NCBI GenBank assembly: GCA_026391315.1
Contig: JAPLDT010000037.1
Location: forward strand, 1 to 64,000
DNA from: Bacteroidia bacterium
Lineage (GTDB): Bacteria > Bacteroidota > Bacteroidia > Bacteroidales > Prolixibacteraceae
Direction of reading: 5' to 3'
DNA: 64,000 nucleotides
Part shown: piece after piece, positions 1 to 7,738 of the stretch
Numbering within the stretch: position 1 is the stretch's first letter
How the letters are laid out: each line of letters starts with the position of its first letter
Notes under the pieces: generated by a model
What the model saw: the letters and a program-made list of their open reading frames with translations, nothing else
Told to the model about the DNA's origin: nothing
Databases searched by the model: none
Translations under genes and position numbers: made by a program

Positions 1-347
1 ACTACTTTGATATTTATATTTTCATAGGTATCTTTGTCCCACTGCTGTTTGACCAGTTCACTCCAATTTTCAATTTTCTGGATTTCATCAACAACCAAGA
101 GAAACTCCGTCGAACTTGCAGCCTTCATTTTCAATCTGGCACTCTCCCAAATCTGTTGCAACCAGGTATTGTTCGCATTCGATATGGCATCGGCTGACTC
201 ATACAAATATCCGACAGTTATTTTCTGTAAAAGTTGTGTTATCATCATCGTTTTACCAACTTGCCTTGGCCCCAACACAACTTGAATAAACTTTCTTGGC
301 TCTTCTATTCTTTTCTTAAGTCCTTCTATATATGAACGTTCAAACAT
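1..347 (-). CDS. AAA_14-family ATPase, N-terminal part (runs off the left edge)
   Basis: The minus strand is open from an ATG at 345-347 to the window edge, about 115 codons, beginning MFERSYIEGLKKRIEEPRKF. A Walker A motif (GPRQVGKT) lies near residue 28 and a Walker B-like LLVVDEIQK near residue 85. This is the N-terminal layout of the Bacteroidetes AAA_14 ATPases that usually carry a C-terminal DUF4143 domain. These proteins are abundant, often multicopy, and their role is poorly known. The C-terminus lies outside the window. A second family member is at 40927-42117. Tandem 22-bp repeats sit directly upstream of this start. Confidence 0.75.
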   Translation of the reverse strand, partial: MFERSYIEGLKKRIEEPRKFIQVVLGPRQVGKTMMITQLLQKITVGYLYESADAISNANNTWLQQIWESARLKMKAASSTEFLLVVDEIQKIENWSELVKQQWDKDTYENINIKV

Positions 348-354
348 GTTTAAA

Positions 355-413
355 AATTTTACTCAATATACTGAGTAATTTTACTCAATATGCTAAGCAA
401 AGTTATTCAATAT
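355..413. repeat. Two exact and one degenerate 22-bp iterations before the AAA_14 gene
   Basis: AATTTTACTCAATAT occurs at 355-369 and 377-391, a 22-bp period, with a degenerate third copy around 399-413. The first copy also forms an inverted repeat, TTACTCA-N6-TGAGTAA. The array lies immediately upstream of the minus-strand AAA_14 start codon, so it probably overlaps its promoter and could be an autoregulatory site. The function is inference. Confidence 0.5.
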
Positions 414-445
414 ATTTGAATTAGCTCAATAAAATCAGTGATTTC

Positions 446-1336
446 TTACAATCCATCCTGTTTCTCTGTCTGAATATGCCCCGGATCCTGGGGTTCAGCG
501 TGAATGTTTACTTCGCTGCGCTTGATGCGGGAACCAATTTCATTTTCAATTTTGTCACAAATCTCATGAACCTGACGGAGGCTCAATTCGGGATCTAAGT
601 GAACATTAACCTTGACAAAGGTATCTGCCCCGGAGGTCCTTATTTTCAAACTGTGAAAATGCTTTACTTCCGGGAATTCAAAAAGTGTTTGCTTCACAAG
701 ATCAATGGTGTCTTGCGGGGCTTTATCCAGTAAGACATCAATCGATCTCTTCCCCAGTTGAAAAGAAACAGACAAAACAATCATTGCAACTCCAAGTGCA
801 GCAATGGAATCAGCAAAAAACAGTCCAAAATTGGCACAAATCAAGCCCAAAAGGACAACTGCTGAACTCCATATATCTGTTGAAAAATGGAGTGCATCTG
901 CTTCAAGCGCCTGACTATTGTACTTTTTTGCAACCCTTCTCAATGCCCTGGAACGTGAAATATCAATGACTATTGAACTGAGGACAACAACGTAGCTCCA
1001 AAATCCTACTTCGATATGCGTTTCCCCGGTAATCAACCGGTTTGACGCCTCATAAATGATCCAAATACAAGTGATCAGCAACAAAAATGTTTCGACCAAA
1101 GCTGAAAAATTCTCAATCTTGCCATGTCCGTAATTATGCTGTTTGTCGGCCGGTTTGTCGGAAATACGTACAGAAAAATAGGTAATTACCGCCGCGACCA
1201 TATCGAGGCCTGAATGCAATGCTTCAGAAAGAATTCCAAGGCTTCCTGTCAACAGGCCAATAAGCAACTTTGAGCCAGTTAAGAAAATCGCTGCGAATAC
1301 TGATAACAGCGCAACATTCAACTTTTCTTGCTGCAT
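446..1336 (-). CDS. Cation diffusion facilitator (CDF) family transporter
   Basis: A 296-residue inner-membrane protein expected to export divalent metals (Zn, Fe, Mn or Co) by proton antiport. The two conserved transmembrane metal-binding HxxxD motifs are visible: HSGLD at residues 41-45 and HFSTD at 150-154. The YGHGK segment near residue 69 is typical of the family. Several hydrophobic helices are followed by a C-terminal cytoplasmic metal-binding domain (from about residue 205) with scattered His, ending in an acidic tail. Length is normal for a CDF protein. It stands alone; the next gene is divergent. The metal specificity cannot be read from the sequence. Confidence 0.9.
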   Translation of the reverse strand: MQQEKLNVALLSVFAAIFLTGSKLLIGLLTGSLGILSEALHSGLDMVAAVITYFSVRISDKPADKQHNYGHGKIENFSALVETFLLLITCIWIIYEASNRLITGETHIEVGFWSYVVVLSSIVIDISRSRALRRVAKKYNSQALEADALHFSTDIWSSAVVLLGLICANFGLFFADSIAALGVAMIVLSVSFQLGKRSIDVLLDKAPQDTIDLVKQTLFEFPEVKHFHSLKIRTSGADTFVKVNVHLDPELSLRQVHEICDKIENEIGSRIKRSEVNIHAEPQDPGHIQTEKQDGL

Positions 1337-1473
1337 AAATAGGATTTTTCTGAAGAAGGTTCGTTTAAATCTGATCCAAAATTATCTGAATTTAGTTAAA
1401 AAATATAAATTTTTCAACTTGAATAAAAAATTTATTAACTTGGTCTTTTATTGGAACTTAAAAGATAATCATT

Positions 1474-1899
1474 ATGGTCGAAACAAGTCATTTTCATCCA
1501 ATGTTGGTCCATTTTCCAATTGCTTTGGTAACTGTTGGATATATCGCAGAATTGGGTTCGATTTTCATAAAAAAAGAGCTCTACCTATCTAAAATCAGTT
1601 TGTATCTTTTGATCTTCGGGACACTTTCAGCAGTTGTCGCTTATTTGACCGGTCAACTGTTTACAGCCGATATGTCTGGTGCTGCTGAAGCTATAAGACA
1701 ACGGCACGAGACCTTTGCCGGTATTACCTTGGGATTGCTGGTTGTAACTGCTGCCATTCGATTCTACTTTTGTTACAAGGGCGATTGTAACAGATTGAAA
1801 TGGTTTACGTTTACCTTGTATTCGGTTGCGACAATTGCTGTTTCGATAACCGGATTTCTGGGTGGTACGCTTGTATACAATTACATGATGCCACTTTAA
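1474..1899 (+). CDS. DUF2231-type small membrane protein
   Basis: A 141-residue protein with four predicted membrane helices. The N-terminal HPMLVHFPIALV segment is the hallmark of the DUF2231 membrane family, whose biochemical role is unknown; conserved His residues suggest a redox or haem link, but that is speculation. The stop codon is 32 bp before the rubrerythrin start on the same strand, so the two are probably co-transcribed. That fits a link to oxidative stress. Confidence 0.75.
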   Translation: MVETSHFHPMLVHFPIALVTVGYIAELGSIFIKKELYLSKISLYLLIFGTLSAVVAYLTGQLFTADMSGAAEAIRQRHETFAGITLGLLVVTAAIRFYFCYKGDCNRLKWFTFTLYSVATIAVSITGFLGGTLVYNYMMPL

Positions 1900-1931
1900 T
1901 TTTGAATATTTCACCACTAAAGAAAGTAACA

Positions 1932-2543
1932 ATGAGAACAATTTTTTTATTCGCGGTTGTAGCCATTTTCGCATTGACCAGTTGCAATGAGGCTAAACCA
2001 GTCAAAACCATCGAAAACCTGAAAGCCGGCATCAAAGGTGAGACCACTGCCAGCGCTAAGTATGCCGCTTTTTCCTTGAAAGCCAAGGAAGAAGGACACG
2101 AAGCTATTTCCAAATTGTTTGCTGCCGCGTCAAAAGCTGAAGAGATTCATGCCGGAAACCACAGAAAAGTACTAGAAGGTTTGGGTGTGAAAATGGATGA
2201 TTTCAAACCTGAGTTTGAGGTTAAAACTACTGCCGAAAATCTTCAGGCAGCCATTGATGGCGAAGGATACGAAGTAAGTACCATGTATCCTCAGTTTTTA
2301 GCTGATGCAAAAGCAGAAAAGGTTGGCAAAGCCCAAAAATCCTTCAATTGGGCTTTTGACACAGAGAAGAAACACCATGACTTCTATGTTAAAGCGCTTG
2401 AATCCTTGAAAACTTCAACAGAAAACAGCCTTCCTGTGCAGTATGCTGTTTGTCCGGTTTGTGGAAATACCTATGACAATGCAAAACTCGATGCAAAATG
2501 TGCATTCTGCCAATCAGGTCAGGAAAAATTTCTGTTGATCTGA
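1932..2543 (+). CDS. Rubrerythrin with a lipoprotein signal peptide
   Basis: A 203-residue ferritin-like di-iron protein with a C-terminal rubredoxin-type Fe(Cys)4 module, expected to reduce hydrogen peroxide. Di-iron ligands lie in GETTASAKY, EEIHAGNH and the second-half DTEKKHHDFY segments. The rubredoxin-like end has CPVC and CAFC pairs. The reading frame is open further upstream, but I choose ATG 1932 because it starts a good lipoprotein signal with an LTSC lipobox. A surface or periplasmic lipoprotein is unusual, since most rubrerythrins are cytoplasmic. Transcription ends at the strong hairpin at 2552-2597. Confidence 0.88.
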   Translation: MRTIFLFAVVAIFALTSCNEAKPVKTIENLKAGIKGETTASAKYAAFSLKAKEEGHEAISKLFAAASKAEEIHAGNHRKVLEGLGVKMDDFKPEFEVKTTAENLQAAIDGEGYEVSTMYPQFLADAKAEKVGKAQKSFNWAFDTEKKHHDFYVKALESLKTSTENSLPVQYAVCPVCGNTYDNAKLDAKCAFCQSGQEKFLLI

Positions 2544-2551
2544 ATATAGAT

Positions 2552-2597
2552 CAGCGACAAAAAAAGAGGGCGGAATGGCCCTCTTTTTTTGTCGCTG
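2552..2597. terminator. Bidirectional terminator between convergent genes
   Basis: A perfect 20-bp inverted repeat (arms 2552-2571 and 2578-2597) with a 6-nt loop GGAATG. The stem contains an A7 run on one side and T7 on the other, so it can terminate transcription from both the rubrerythrin gene (plus) and the TIM-barrel gene (minus). Confidence 0.9.
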
Positions 2598-2608
2598 TAT
2601 GAACAACC

Positions 2609-3532
2609 CTAAAAATTATCAGCCTTCCGGTAGGCTTCGATCAGTGCCAGTTCACCATCCCTGCCTTTAATGCTACGACCATGTTCCATACAAAGCACAT
2701 CGTCGTAACCCTTGTTTTTTATGTATTTGAATACATTGATGAAATTGATCTCTCCGGTACCCGGTTCTTTCCTGCCGGGATTGTCGCCGAGATGAAATGC
2801 AGCGATCTCACTCCAGGAAGCTTCGATGTTCGGAATCAGATTCCCATCCGTGATCTGCTGGTGATAAAGGTCATCGACAATTTTGCAGGCCGGACTGTTT
2901 ACTCCCCGGCAAATCGCGTAAGTCTGGGCCATTCCTGTCAGAAAGAGACCCGGATGATCGCGCTTGTTGAGTGGTTCAAGAACAATGGTCATCCCTCCCT
3001 GCAATGCGATATCACTCAACTCACGCATGATATCAATCACATTGGCAGTCTGGTAGCCCCAATCCATGTGTTCGTTGTAGCGTCCGGGAACCATCAATGC
3101 CCATTTAAGTCCGGTCCGCTGACAAACCTCCACACCGGCTTTCACCTTGTCGACCAGCATTTGATGGATATCATTGTCCTTCAATACCATTGATTCCTTG
3201 CTGAAATCGGCATACAAAACAAATGGTCCCATCTTCATGTTTAACCTGTTGATCTCAGCAACAATCTTTGCTTGGTCCTCAACCGGCCTTCCCATGAAAC
3301 CATTGTCGAACATGGCCCTGAATCCCTGATCGTTGCAGAATTTAATCTGATCGATCGGATCTTTCCCTGCCAGTTCATTGAAAGTTCCGAAACCGGGAGC
3401 ATATCTCAACTTAAAAAATGCGCTGTTGGATGGCTTTACATCCTGAAATTCCTGCATCGCAAAAAGCGAGGTACCCAAGCCCGTGAAAGCTAAAGCAGCC
3501 GATGATTTTTGTATGAAATTCCGTCGTTGCAT
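2609..3532 (-). CDS. Exported sugar isomerase/epimerase-like TIM-barrel protein
   Basis: A 307-residue AP-endonuclease-2 type TIM barrel, closest in appearance to hydroxypyruvate isomerase-like proteins. Visible signatures are VLEPLNKRDHPG in mid-barrel, FHLGDNPGRKEPGTGEINF near the end, and a terminal CMEHG with a metal-ligand type Glu. The frame is open further upstream, but the likely start is 3532: it gives MQRRNFIQKSSAALAFTGLG, a twin-arginine-like signal peptide typical of Bacteroidetes members of this family. It is therefore probably periplasmic. The substrate is unknown. Confidence 0.82.
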   Translation of the reverse strand: MQRRNFIQKSSAALAFTGLGTSLFAMQEFQDVKPSNSAFFKLRYAPGFGTFNELAGKDPIDQIKFCNDQGFRAMFDNGFMGRPVEDQAKIVAEINRLNMKMGPFVLYADFSKESMVLKDNDIHQMLVDKVKAGVEVCQRTGLKWALMVPGRYNEHMDWGYQTANVIDIMRELSDIALQGGMTIVLEPLNKRDHPGLFLTGMAQTYAICRGVNSPACKIVDDLYHQQITDGNLIPNIEASWSEIAAFHLGDNPGRKEPGTGEINFINVFKYIKNKGYDDVLCMEHGRSIKGRDGELALIEAYRKADNF

Positions 3533-3618
3533 GTGAGTTTGATAGGGATTAATGAATACGATCTTAACCTTCATGCTAATAACACACACGAAGAAAGGTT
3601 GGAATAGGAAACAAAGAA

Positions 3619-3828
3619 TTAGTAATTTTCTTTTGGAACGATGATCCACATAATGAGATAGGCCAAAATGCCCGTACCGGCAAAGAGGACGGTAAACGCA
3701 AATACCAGCCTGACCAATGTGGAATCAATGTCAAAATAGTCTGCCAGACCACCACAAATACCAGCGATCATCATGTCTTTTACGGATCTTTTAAGTCTCT
3801 TGGGACCTTCTTTTTCAATAATTTGCAT
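3619..3828 (-). CDS. PspC-domain membrane protein
   Basis: A 69-residue protein that is almost entirely a PspC domain: [21 protein letters not shown] near the N-terminus, then one strong hydrophobic helix ending in [11 protein letters not shown]. PspC proteins respond to envelope stress. Stand-alone short forms of this kind are common in Bacteroidetes. It lies 11 bp downstream of the small acidic gene at 3840-4100 on the same strand, so the two probably form an operon. Confidence 0.85.
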   Translation of the reverse strand: MQIIEKEGPKRLKRSVKDMMIAGICGGLADYFDIDSTLVRLVFAFTVLFAGTGILAYLIMWIIVPKENY

Positions 3829-3839
3829 AACCTATAAAG

Positions 3840-4100
3840 TTAATTGTCAGAATCCTCCTCCAGTTTATCAAGTTCTTCTTCGTATTCGAGTTCAAGTTCC
3901 ATAAACTCTTCAGCCTGCTCCAGCAATTCGGCTTTTAAGTCAGCGCTATCAGGTTCTTCATCAATCCAATGAATCTCCTGATCGACATTGAACCCTTCCA
4001 AATCACAACCAACGATGAAACGGGGCTCCTCCGTATGAATGATGAAGATCGTATCGGGAAGGACTTGTGAATTGTCTGCAAGTAAAAATTTTGGAAGCAT
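3840..4100 (-). CDS. Small acidic protein of unknown function
   Basis: An 86-residue protein. The first 50 residues could form a small beta-rich fold (VLPDTIFIIHTEEPRFIVG), and the last 35 are a strongly acidic, Glu-rich helix (LLEQAEEFMELELEYEEELD). No known domain recognised. It sits upstream of the PspC gene in the same direction and divergent from mnmE. Bacteroidetes often encode such a protein beside PspC, but I cannot name a function. Confidence 0.6.
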   Translation of the reverse strand: MLPKFLLADNSQVLPDTIFIIHTEEPRFIVGCDLEGFNVDQEIHWIDEEPDSADLKAELLEQAEEFMELELEYEEELDKLEEDSDN

Positions 4101-4234
4101 CTCGTTGTTTTTTTGTGTAGTTAACCAAAAGTTGGATGATAGATCAAATATAAAAATAATTCAAAGAGTTTCAACAGCGACCTGGTTGGATATTTTAAGG
4201 AAAGTTAATCAACCTGCTTTTTTATTGGATCTGC

Positions 4235-4242
4235 TATCTTTG
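4235..4242 (+). promoter_or_regulatory. -7 element of the mnmE promoter
   Basis: TATCTTTG matches the Bacteroidetes -7 consensus TAnnTTTG, 18 nt before the mnmE ATG. I see no clear -33 TTG at the expected distance. Confidence 0.45.
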
Positions 4243-4260
4243 TAAAAAATTTAACGACAC

Positions 4261-5655
4261 ATGTTCGAGGATTCAACCATCTGTGCCATCTCTACTCCTG
4301 CCGGGACAGGAGGTATCGCGGTCATTCGGCTCTCCGGGAGTAGTGCAATCACGATCGTTGATTCCGTTTTCAGATCTCCTTCACCAGGTAAGAAACTGGC
4401 GGATCAGTCCGCCAATACACTCCATTTTGGCGCAATCTATAAAGAGAATATCCTTCTGGATGAAGTTGTAGTCGGACTCTTCCGGGCTCCCCACTCCTAC
4501 ACAGGGGAAGATGTGGCTGAAATCTCCTGTCACGGGTCGCAATACGTGCAGCAACAAATTCTCCGTTTGATGATTGACAGTGGTGCGGAACTGGCGCAAC
4601 CAGGAGAATTTACCCAACGCGCATTCCTGAACGGAAAGATGGATCTCTCGCAGGCCGAAGCGGTTGCAGACCTTATCGCCTCAGGTAATTCCGCCGCCCA
4701 CAGGGTGGCATTGAACCAGATGCGTGGCGGATTTTCAGCGGAAATCGGGCAGCTAAGGGAACAGCTTCTCCATTTTATATCACTTGTAGAACTTGAACTT
4801 GATTTCAGTGAAGAGGATGTGGAGTTTGCCGACAGAAGTCAGCTTATGGAACTTTCGCGCAAAATTGCTATCCTGCTTCGCAAATTAGCCGACTCATTCA
4901 ATCTTGGCAACGTGATTAAAAACGGCATTCCTGTTGCCATCATCGGGGAGACCAACGTAGGAAAATCAACACTGCTGAATGCCCTGCTAAATGAAGAGAA
5001 GGCGATCGTTTCCGATATTCACGGCACCACCCGCGACGTGATAGAAGATGTGGTCAACCTGGATGGCGTCCAGTTTCGCTTCTTCGACACTGCCGGATTG
5101 CGCGAGACCACCAATACCATTGAAAACCTTGGAATCGAGCGCTCCTACCGGAAATTGGAGCAGGCGACGCTGGTGTTGCTGGTGATCGATCTCACCTCTC
5201 CTATCGAAGCCATCCTTGGTAGAATAAAGGAGATCAGAAACAAGATTAAGAACCAAAAGCTCATATTGGTCGCCAACAAATCCGATTTGGTTTCGGAAAA
5301 GATACGCACTGAATTATCCTCTATCCCATTGAAAGAGAGCGAATCACTGGTCTTCGTTGCGGCAAAGACGAAAGAGAACCTAGCCGGACTGATCGGTTTG
5401 ATGCACGAGTCGGTCTCCCTGTTTAAAATTCAACCGGAAGATGTGATCGTTACCAATATCCGCCATTACGAAGCGCTGACCAAAGCCCTGGACGCCATAG
5501 AACGGACCATCGTTGGTTTGGAATCCAACCTCTCCGGCGAATTCTTGTCACAGGATATCCGCGAATGCCTGCATTACCTGGGGGCTATTACGGGACAAAT
5601 ATCAACAGATGAGGTACTTGGAAATATTTTTAAGCATTTTTGTATTGGAAAGTAA
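4261..5655 (+). CDS. mnmE: tRNA modification GTPase MnmE
   Basis: A 464-residue protein that, with MnmG, installs the (carboxymethyl)aminomethyl group at C5 of the wobble uridine in tRNAs. The N-terminal formyl-THF-binding domain opens with STPAGTGGIAVIRLSG. The G domain has GETNVGKST (about residue 229), GTTRD, DTAGLRET and NKSD. The helical domain is present and the protein ends in the invariant FCIGK, whose Cys is functionally important. The final codons (5638-5655) coincide with the left attachment site of an integrated island, so the last residues may have been rebuilt by integration, but the protein is intact. A partial hairpin (AGCC/GGCT) with a T run at about 5698-5725 may terminate it. 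Confidence 0.97.
   Translation: MFEDSTICAISTPAGTGGIAVIRLSGSSAITIVDSVFRSPSPGKKLADQSANTLHFGAIYKENILLDEVVVGLFRAPHSYTGEDVAEISCHGSQYVQQQILRLMIDSGAELAQPGEFTQRAFLNGKMDLSQAEAVADLIASGNSAAHRVALNQMRGGFSAEIGQLREQLLHFISLVELELDFSEEDVEFADRSQLMELSRKIAILLRKLADSFNLGNVIKNGIPVAIIGETNVGKSTLLNALLNEEKAIVSDIHGTTRDVIEDVVNLDGVQFRFFDTAGLRETTNTIENLGIERSYRKLEQATLVLLVIDLTSPIEAILGRIKEIRNKIKNQKLILVANKSDLVSEKIRTELSSIPLKESESLVFVAAKTKENLAGLIGLMHESVSLFKIQPEDVIVTNIRHYEALTKALDAIERTIVGLESNLSGEFLSQDIRECLHYLGAITGQISTDEVLGNIFKHFCIGK
5638..5655 (+). repeat. Putative attL: last six codons of mnmE
   Basis: These 18 bp encode F-C-I-G-K-stop. A second copy encoding the same five residues and a stop lies at 12882-12899 (14 of 18 bases identical; all four differences fall at third codon positions). 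Genomic islands such as SGI1 are known to integrate at exactly this site in mnmE (thdF/trmE). Confidence 0.7.
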
Positions 5656-5777
5656 CCGGCCATTAACAACCAAATAAGAAATATTTAATTAATCTATTAA
5701 AAGCCTTGTTTACAGGGCTCTTTTTATGCACAAAGTTAATATTTGATAATGGTTTAAATTGGTTGTTAATGAAATAT

Positions 5778-5923
5778 TTGTACCTTTGTTGTACCTCCGC
5801 GCGATTTAATAGGTGTTTTGTACCTCAAATTGCCTTTTTTAAGGTTACATACTTGACACTTTTAAACACTTTAGCATACTTTAAAACACAATAGTACAAA
5901 TGAGTTCTAATATTGAGGTACAA
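5778..5923. repeat. TTGTACCT repeats before the excisionase-like gene
   Basis: TTGTACCT occurs as three direct copies (5778-5785, 5789-5796, 5818-5825) and one inverted copy (AGGTACAA, 5916-5923, inside the start of the gene). The first copy overlaps a -7 promoter match. Such repeats near an island end are candidate binding sites for the excisionase-like protein, either as arm-type recombination sites or as an operator. Confidence 0.45.
5781..5788 (+). promoter_or_regulatory. -7 element for the island left operon
   Basis: TACCTTTG matches TAnnTTTG, with a TTG at 5763-5765 as a possible -33 element. It probably drives the excisionase-like gene, the pentapeptide gene and perhaps the integrase. 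Confidence 0.4.
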
Positions 5924-6478
5924 AGGATTTGCCAATATTGTAGTAAAGAGTTTACAGCTCGAACCACTACAACCCTGTTCTGTTCTCACAAATGCAGTAG
6001 TACAGCTTATAAAGCCAAAGTGCGGGCAAGAAAGGTTGAGGGAAGCAACTTGGAAACCCAGCGAATCAAAACCCAGCCAATTGAGATGTTGAAAGCAAAA
6101 GAGTTCTTATCTGTTCGCGATGTTTCAATTTTAATAGGATGTTCCCGTCAAAATGTTTACACCCTCATAAACACTGGAAAATTGAAAGCAACAAATATTT
6201 TAGAAAAGAAAACTATTGTAAAGCGTTCTGACCTTGACAAACTATTTGAGCAGACCGAAATGCCACAAACGGAAAGCAACCACAAACCCATACATTACGA
6301 TATCTTGGATTGTTATAATCTTACCGAAGTACAAGACAAATACAGGATTTCAGAATCAGCCTTGCAGCAATTTATTAAACGGCACAGTATTCCAAAAATA
6401 AAGAAAGGTCGTTTTGCCTATGTACCAAAAAAGGAAATTGAAAACTATTTCAATATTTATAATAGTAAAATACAATAG
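5900..6478 (+). CDS. Excisionase-like protein with zinc-binding N-terminus and two helix-turn-helix modules
   Basis: A 192-residue DNA-binding protein. Residues 11-32 hold four Cys (11, 14, 28, 32) that look like a small zinc finger. A MerR/excisionase-type helix-turn-helix follows (about 65-110: KEFLSVRDVSILIGCSRQNV). A second, similar module lies at about 135-185. The gene is at the left end of the island beside an integrase, and its neighbour begins 3 bp after its stop. By position it may be the excision directionality factor or a regulator of the integrase. Either role is inference. Confidence 0.65.
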   Translation: MSSNIEVQRICQYCSKEFTARTTTTLFCSHKCSSTAYKAKVRARKVEGSNLETQRIKTQPIEMLKAKEFLSVRDVSILIGCSRQNVYTLINTGKLKATNILEKKTIVKRSDLDKLFEQTEMPQTESNHKPIHYDILDCYNLTEVQDKYRISESALQQFIKRHSIPKIKKGRFAYVPKKEIENYFNIYNSKIQ

Positions 6479-6481
6479 TTT

Positions 6482-7678
6482 ATGGCAAACAGGAATCGTT
6501 TAGAAATACCAAAAGAAGGTTTCAATTATAGGAATGCATTGAAAAAAAATATAGGAATTTATCCTGTCTGCGATGGTGCCGATCTTACAGGAGCCAATCT
6601 TTCAGGAGTCCACCCCTTTGGAGCCAACTATTCAGGAGGTATTTTTACAGGAGCCAACTTTTCAAGATCCACTCTTGTAGCAGCCGACTTCTCAAGAGCC
6701 ACTCTTGTAGGAGCCGACTTCTCTGAAGCCAATCTATCAGGTGTCGATTTCACAGAAGCCAATTTATCAGGAGCTAACCTTTCAGGAGCCAGCCTTTTTG
6801 AAGCTAAGCTATTTAAAGCGAACCTCTCAGGAGCCAATCTCTCAGGCGCTAGTCTTAATCGTGCCGACCTTTTAGAAGCAGATATCTCTGGAGCCAACCT
6901 CATTGATGCTAATCTTTCTGAAGCCAACTTTTTAGAAGCCAATCTCTCAGGTTCTGACCTTACCAATGCATTACTCACTGGAGCTCTTTGTATTCAAACT
7001 AATTTTGAAAATGCTACACTTGAGAATGCAAAAATTTATGGAATTTCTGTTTGGAACATTAAATCTGAAGGATTAAAACAAAATAATTTGGTAATTACGA
7101 AAGGTAACGAACCAAAAATAACGGTTGATAATATTGAAGTTGCCCAATTCATTTATTTGATTTTAAATAATGAGAAAATTAGAGATGTCATTGGAACCAT
7201 TGCAAAAAAGGGCGTTTTAATACTTGGAAGATTTACAGATGAAAGAAAAAAAATACTAGATGCCATTCGGAATAAATTGCGTGAATTTGATTTTGTTCCA
7301 ATCATGTTTGATTTCGAAAAAGTTAGCTCCAGAGATTTTACTGAAACGATCAAGATTTTGGCGGGGTTGTCTCGGTTTGTAATAGCTGATATTACAAATC
7401 CTAAAAGTGCACCACTTGAATTGCAGGCAACAGTTCCTGATTACAAAATTCCATTTTTGACCATCATTCAAGAAGGAGAAATGCCATTCTCCATGTTTTC
7501 TGATTTGCAAAAATATAACTGGGTCTTACCCACTATGAGTTATGGTTCTGAAACAGCACTTCTACAAGGATTCAAGAAGGGTATTATAGATAAAGCTTTA
7601 GACGCCGATAGAAGATTGTATGAGGAGAAGCAAGTACCTCCTCCTAATATAATGAATATCGAAGATTTCGAGGACTGA
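6482..7678 (+). CDS. Pentapeptide-repeat protein with a C-terminal Rossmann-like domain
   Basis: A 398-residue protein. Residues about 35-185 are some 28 consecutive A(D/N)LSG-type pentapeptides, which fold as a right-handed beta-helix. Residues about 240-370 form a different domain: GVLILGRFTDERKKILDAIR, then a central VPIMFDF strand and FVIADITNPKSAPLELQA. It is reminiscent of nucleoside deoxyribosyltransferase/TIR-like Rossmann folds. This domain combination is familiar from uncharacterised cyanobacterial and other bacterial proteins. It is encoded 3 bp after the excisionase-like gene on the island, which suggests a defence or stress-response cargo gene. No catalytic role is established. 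Confidence 0.75.
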   Translation: MANRNRLEIPKEGFNYRNALKKNIGIYPVCDGADLTGANLSGVHPFGANYSGGIFTGANFSRSTLVAADFSRATLVGADFSEANLSGVDFTEANLSGANLSGASLFEAKLFKANLSGANLSGASLNRADLLEADISGANLIDANLSEANFLEANLSGSDLTNALLTGALCIQTNFENATLENAKIYGISVWNIKSEGLKQNNLVITKGNEPKITVDNIEVAQFIYLILNNEKIRDVIGTIAKKGVLILGRFTDERKKILDAIRNKLREFDFVPIMFDFEKVSSRDFTETIKILAGLSRFVIADITNPKSAPLELQATVPDYKIPFLTIIQEGEMPFSMFSDLQKYNWVLPTMSYGSETALLQGFKKGIIDKALDADRRLYEEKQVPPPNIMNIEDFED

Positions 7679-7738
7679 GAGCGACAACAACTTGATTATT
7701 TATCAATTAGGTTAAAAATTTAAAAATGTTCAAATACA

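Noticed and set aside
5706-5894. 62-codon plus-strand frame between mnmE and the excisionase-like gene
   Set aside because: It runs through the promoter and TTGTACCT repeats and has a non-protein-like composition.
6628-6978. Open frame antisense to the pentapeptide repeats, with repeated RLAPERLA-like residues
   Set aside because: It is the mirror image of the tandem repeat codons on the plus strand; no independent start signal or family.
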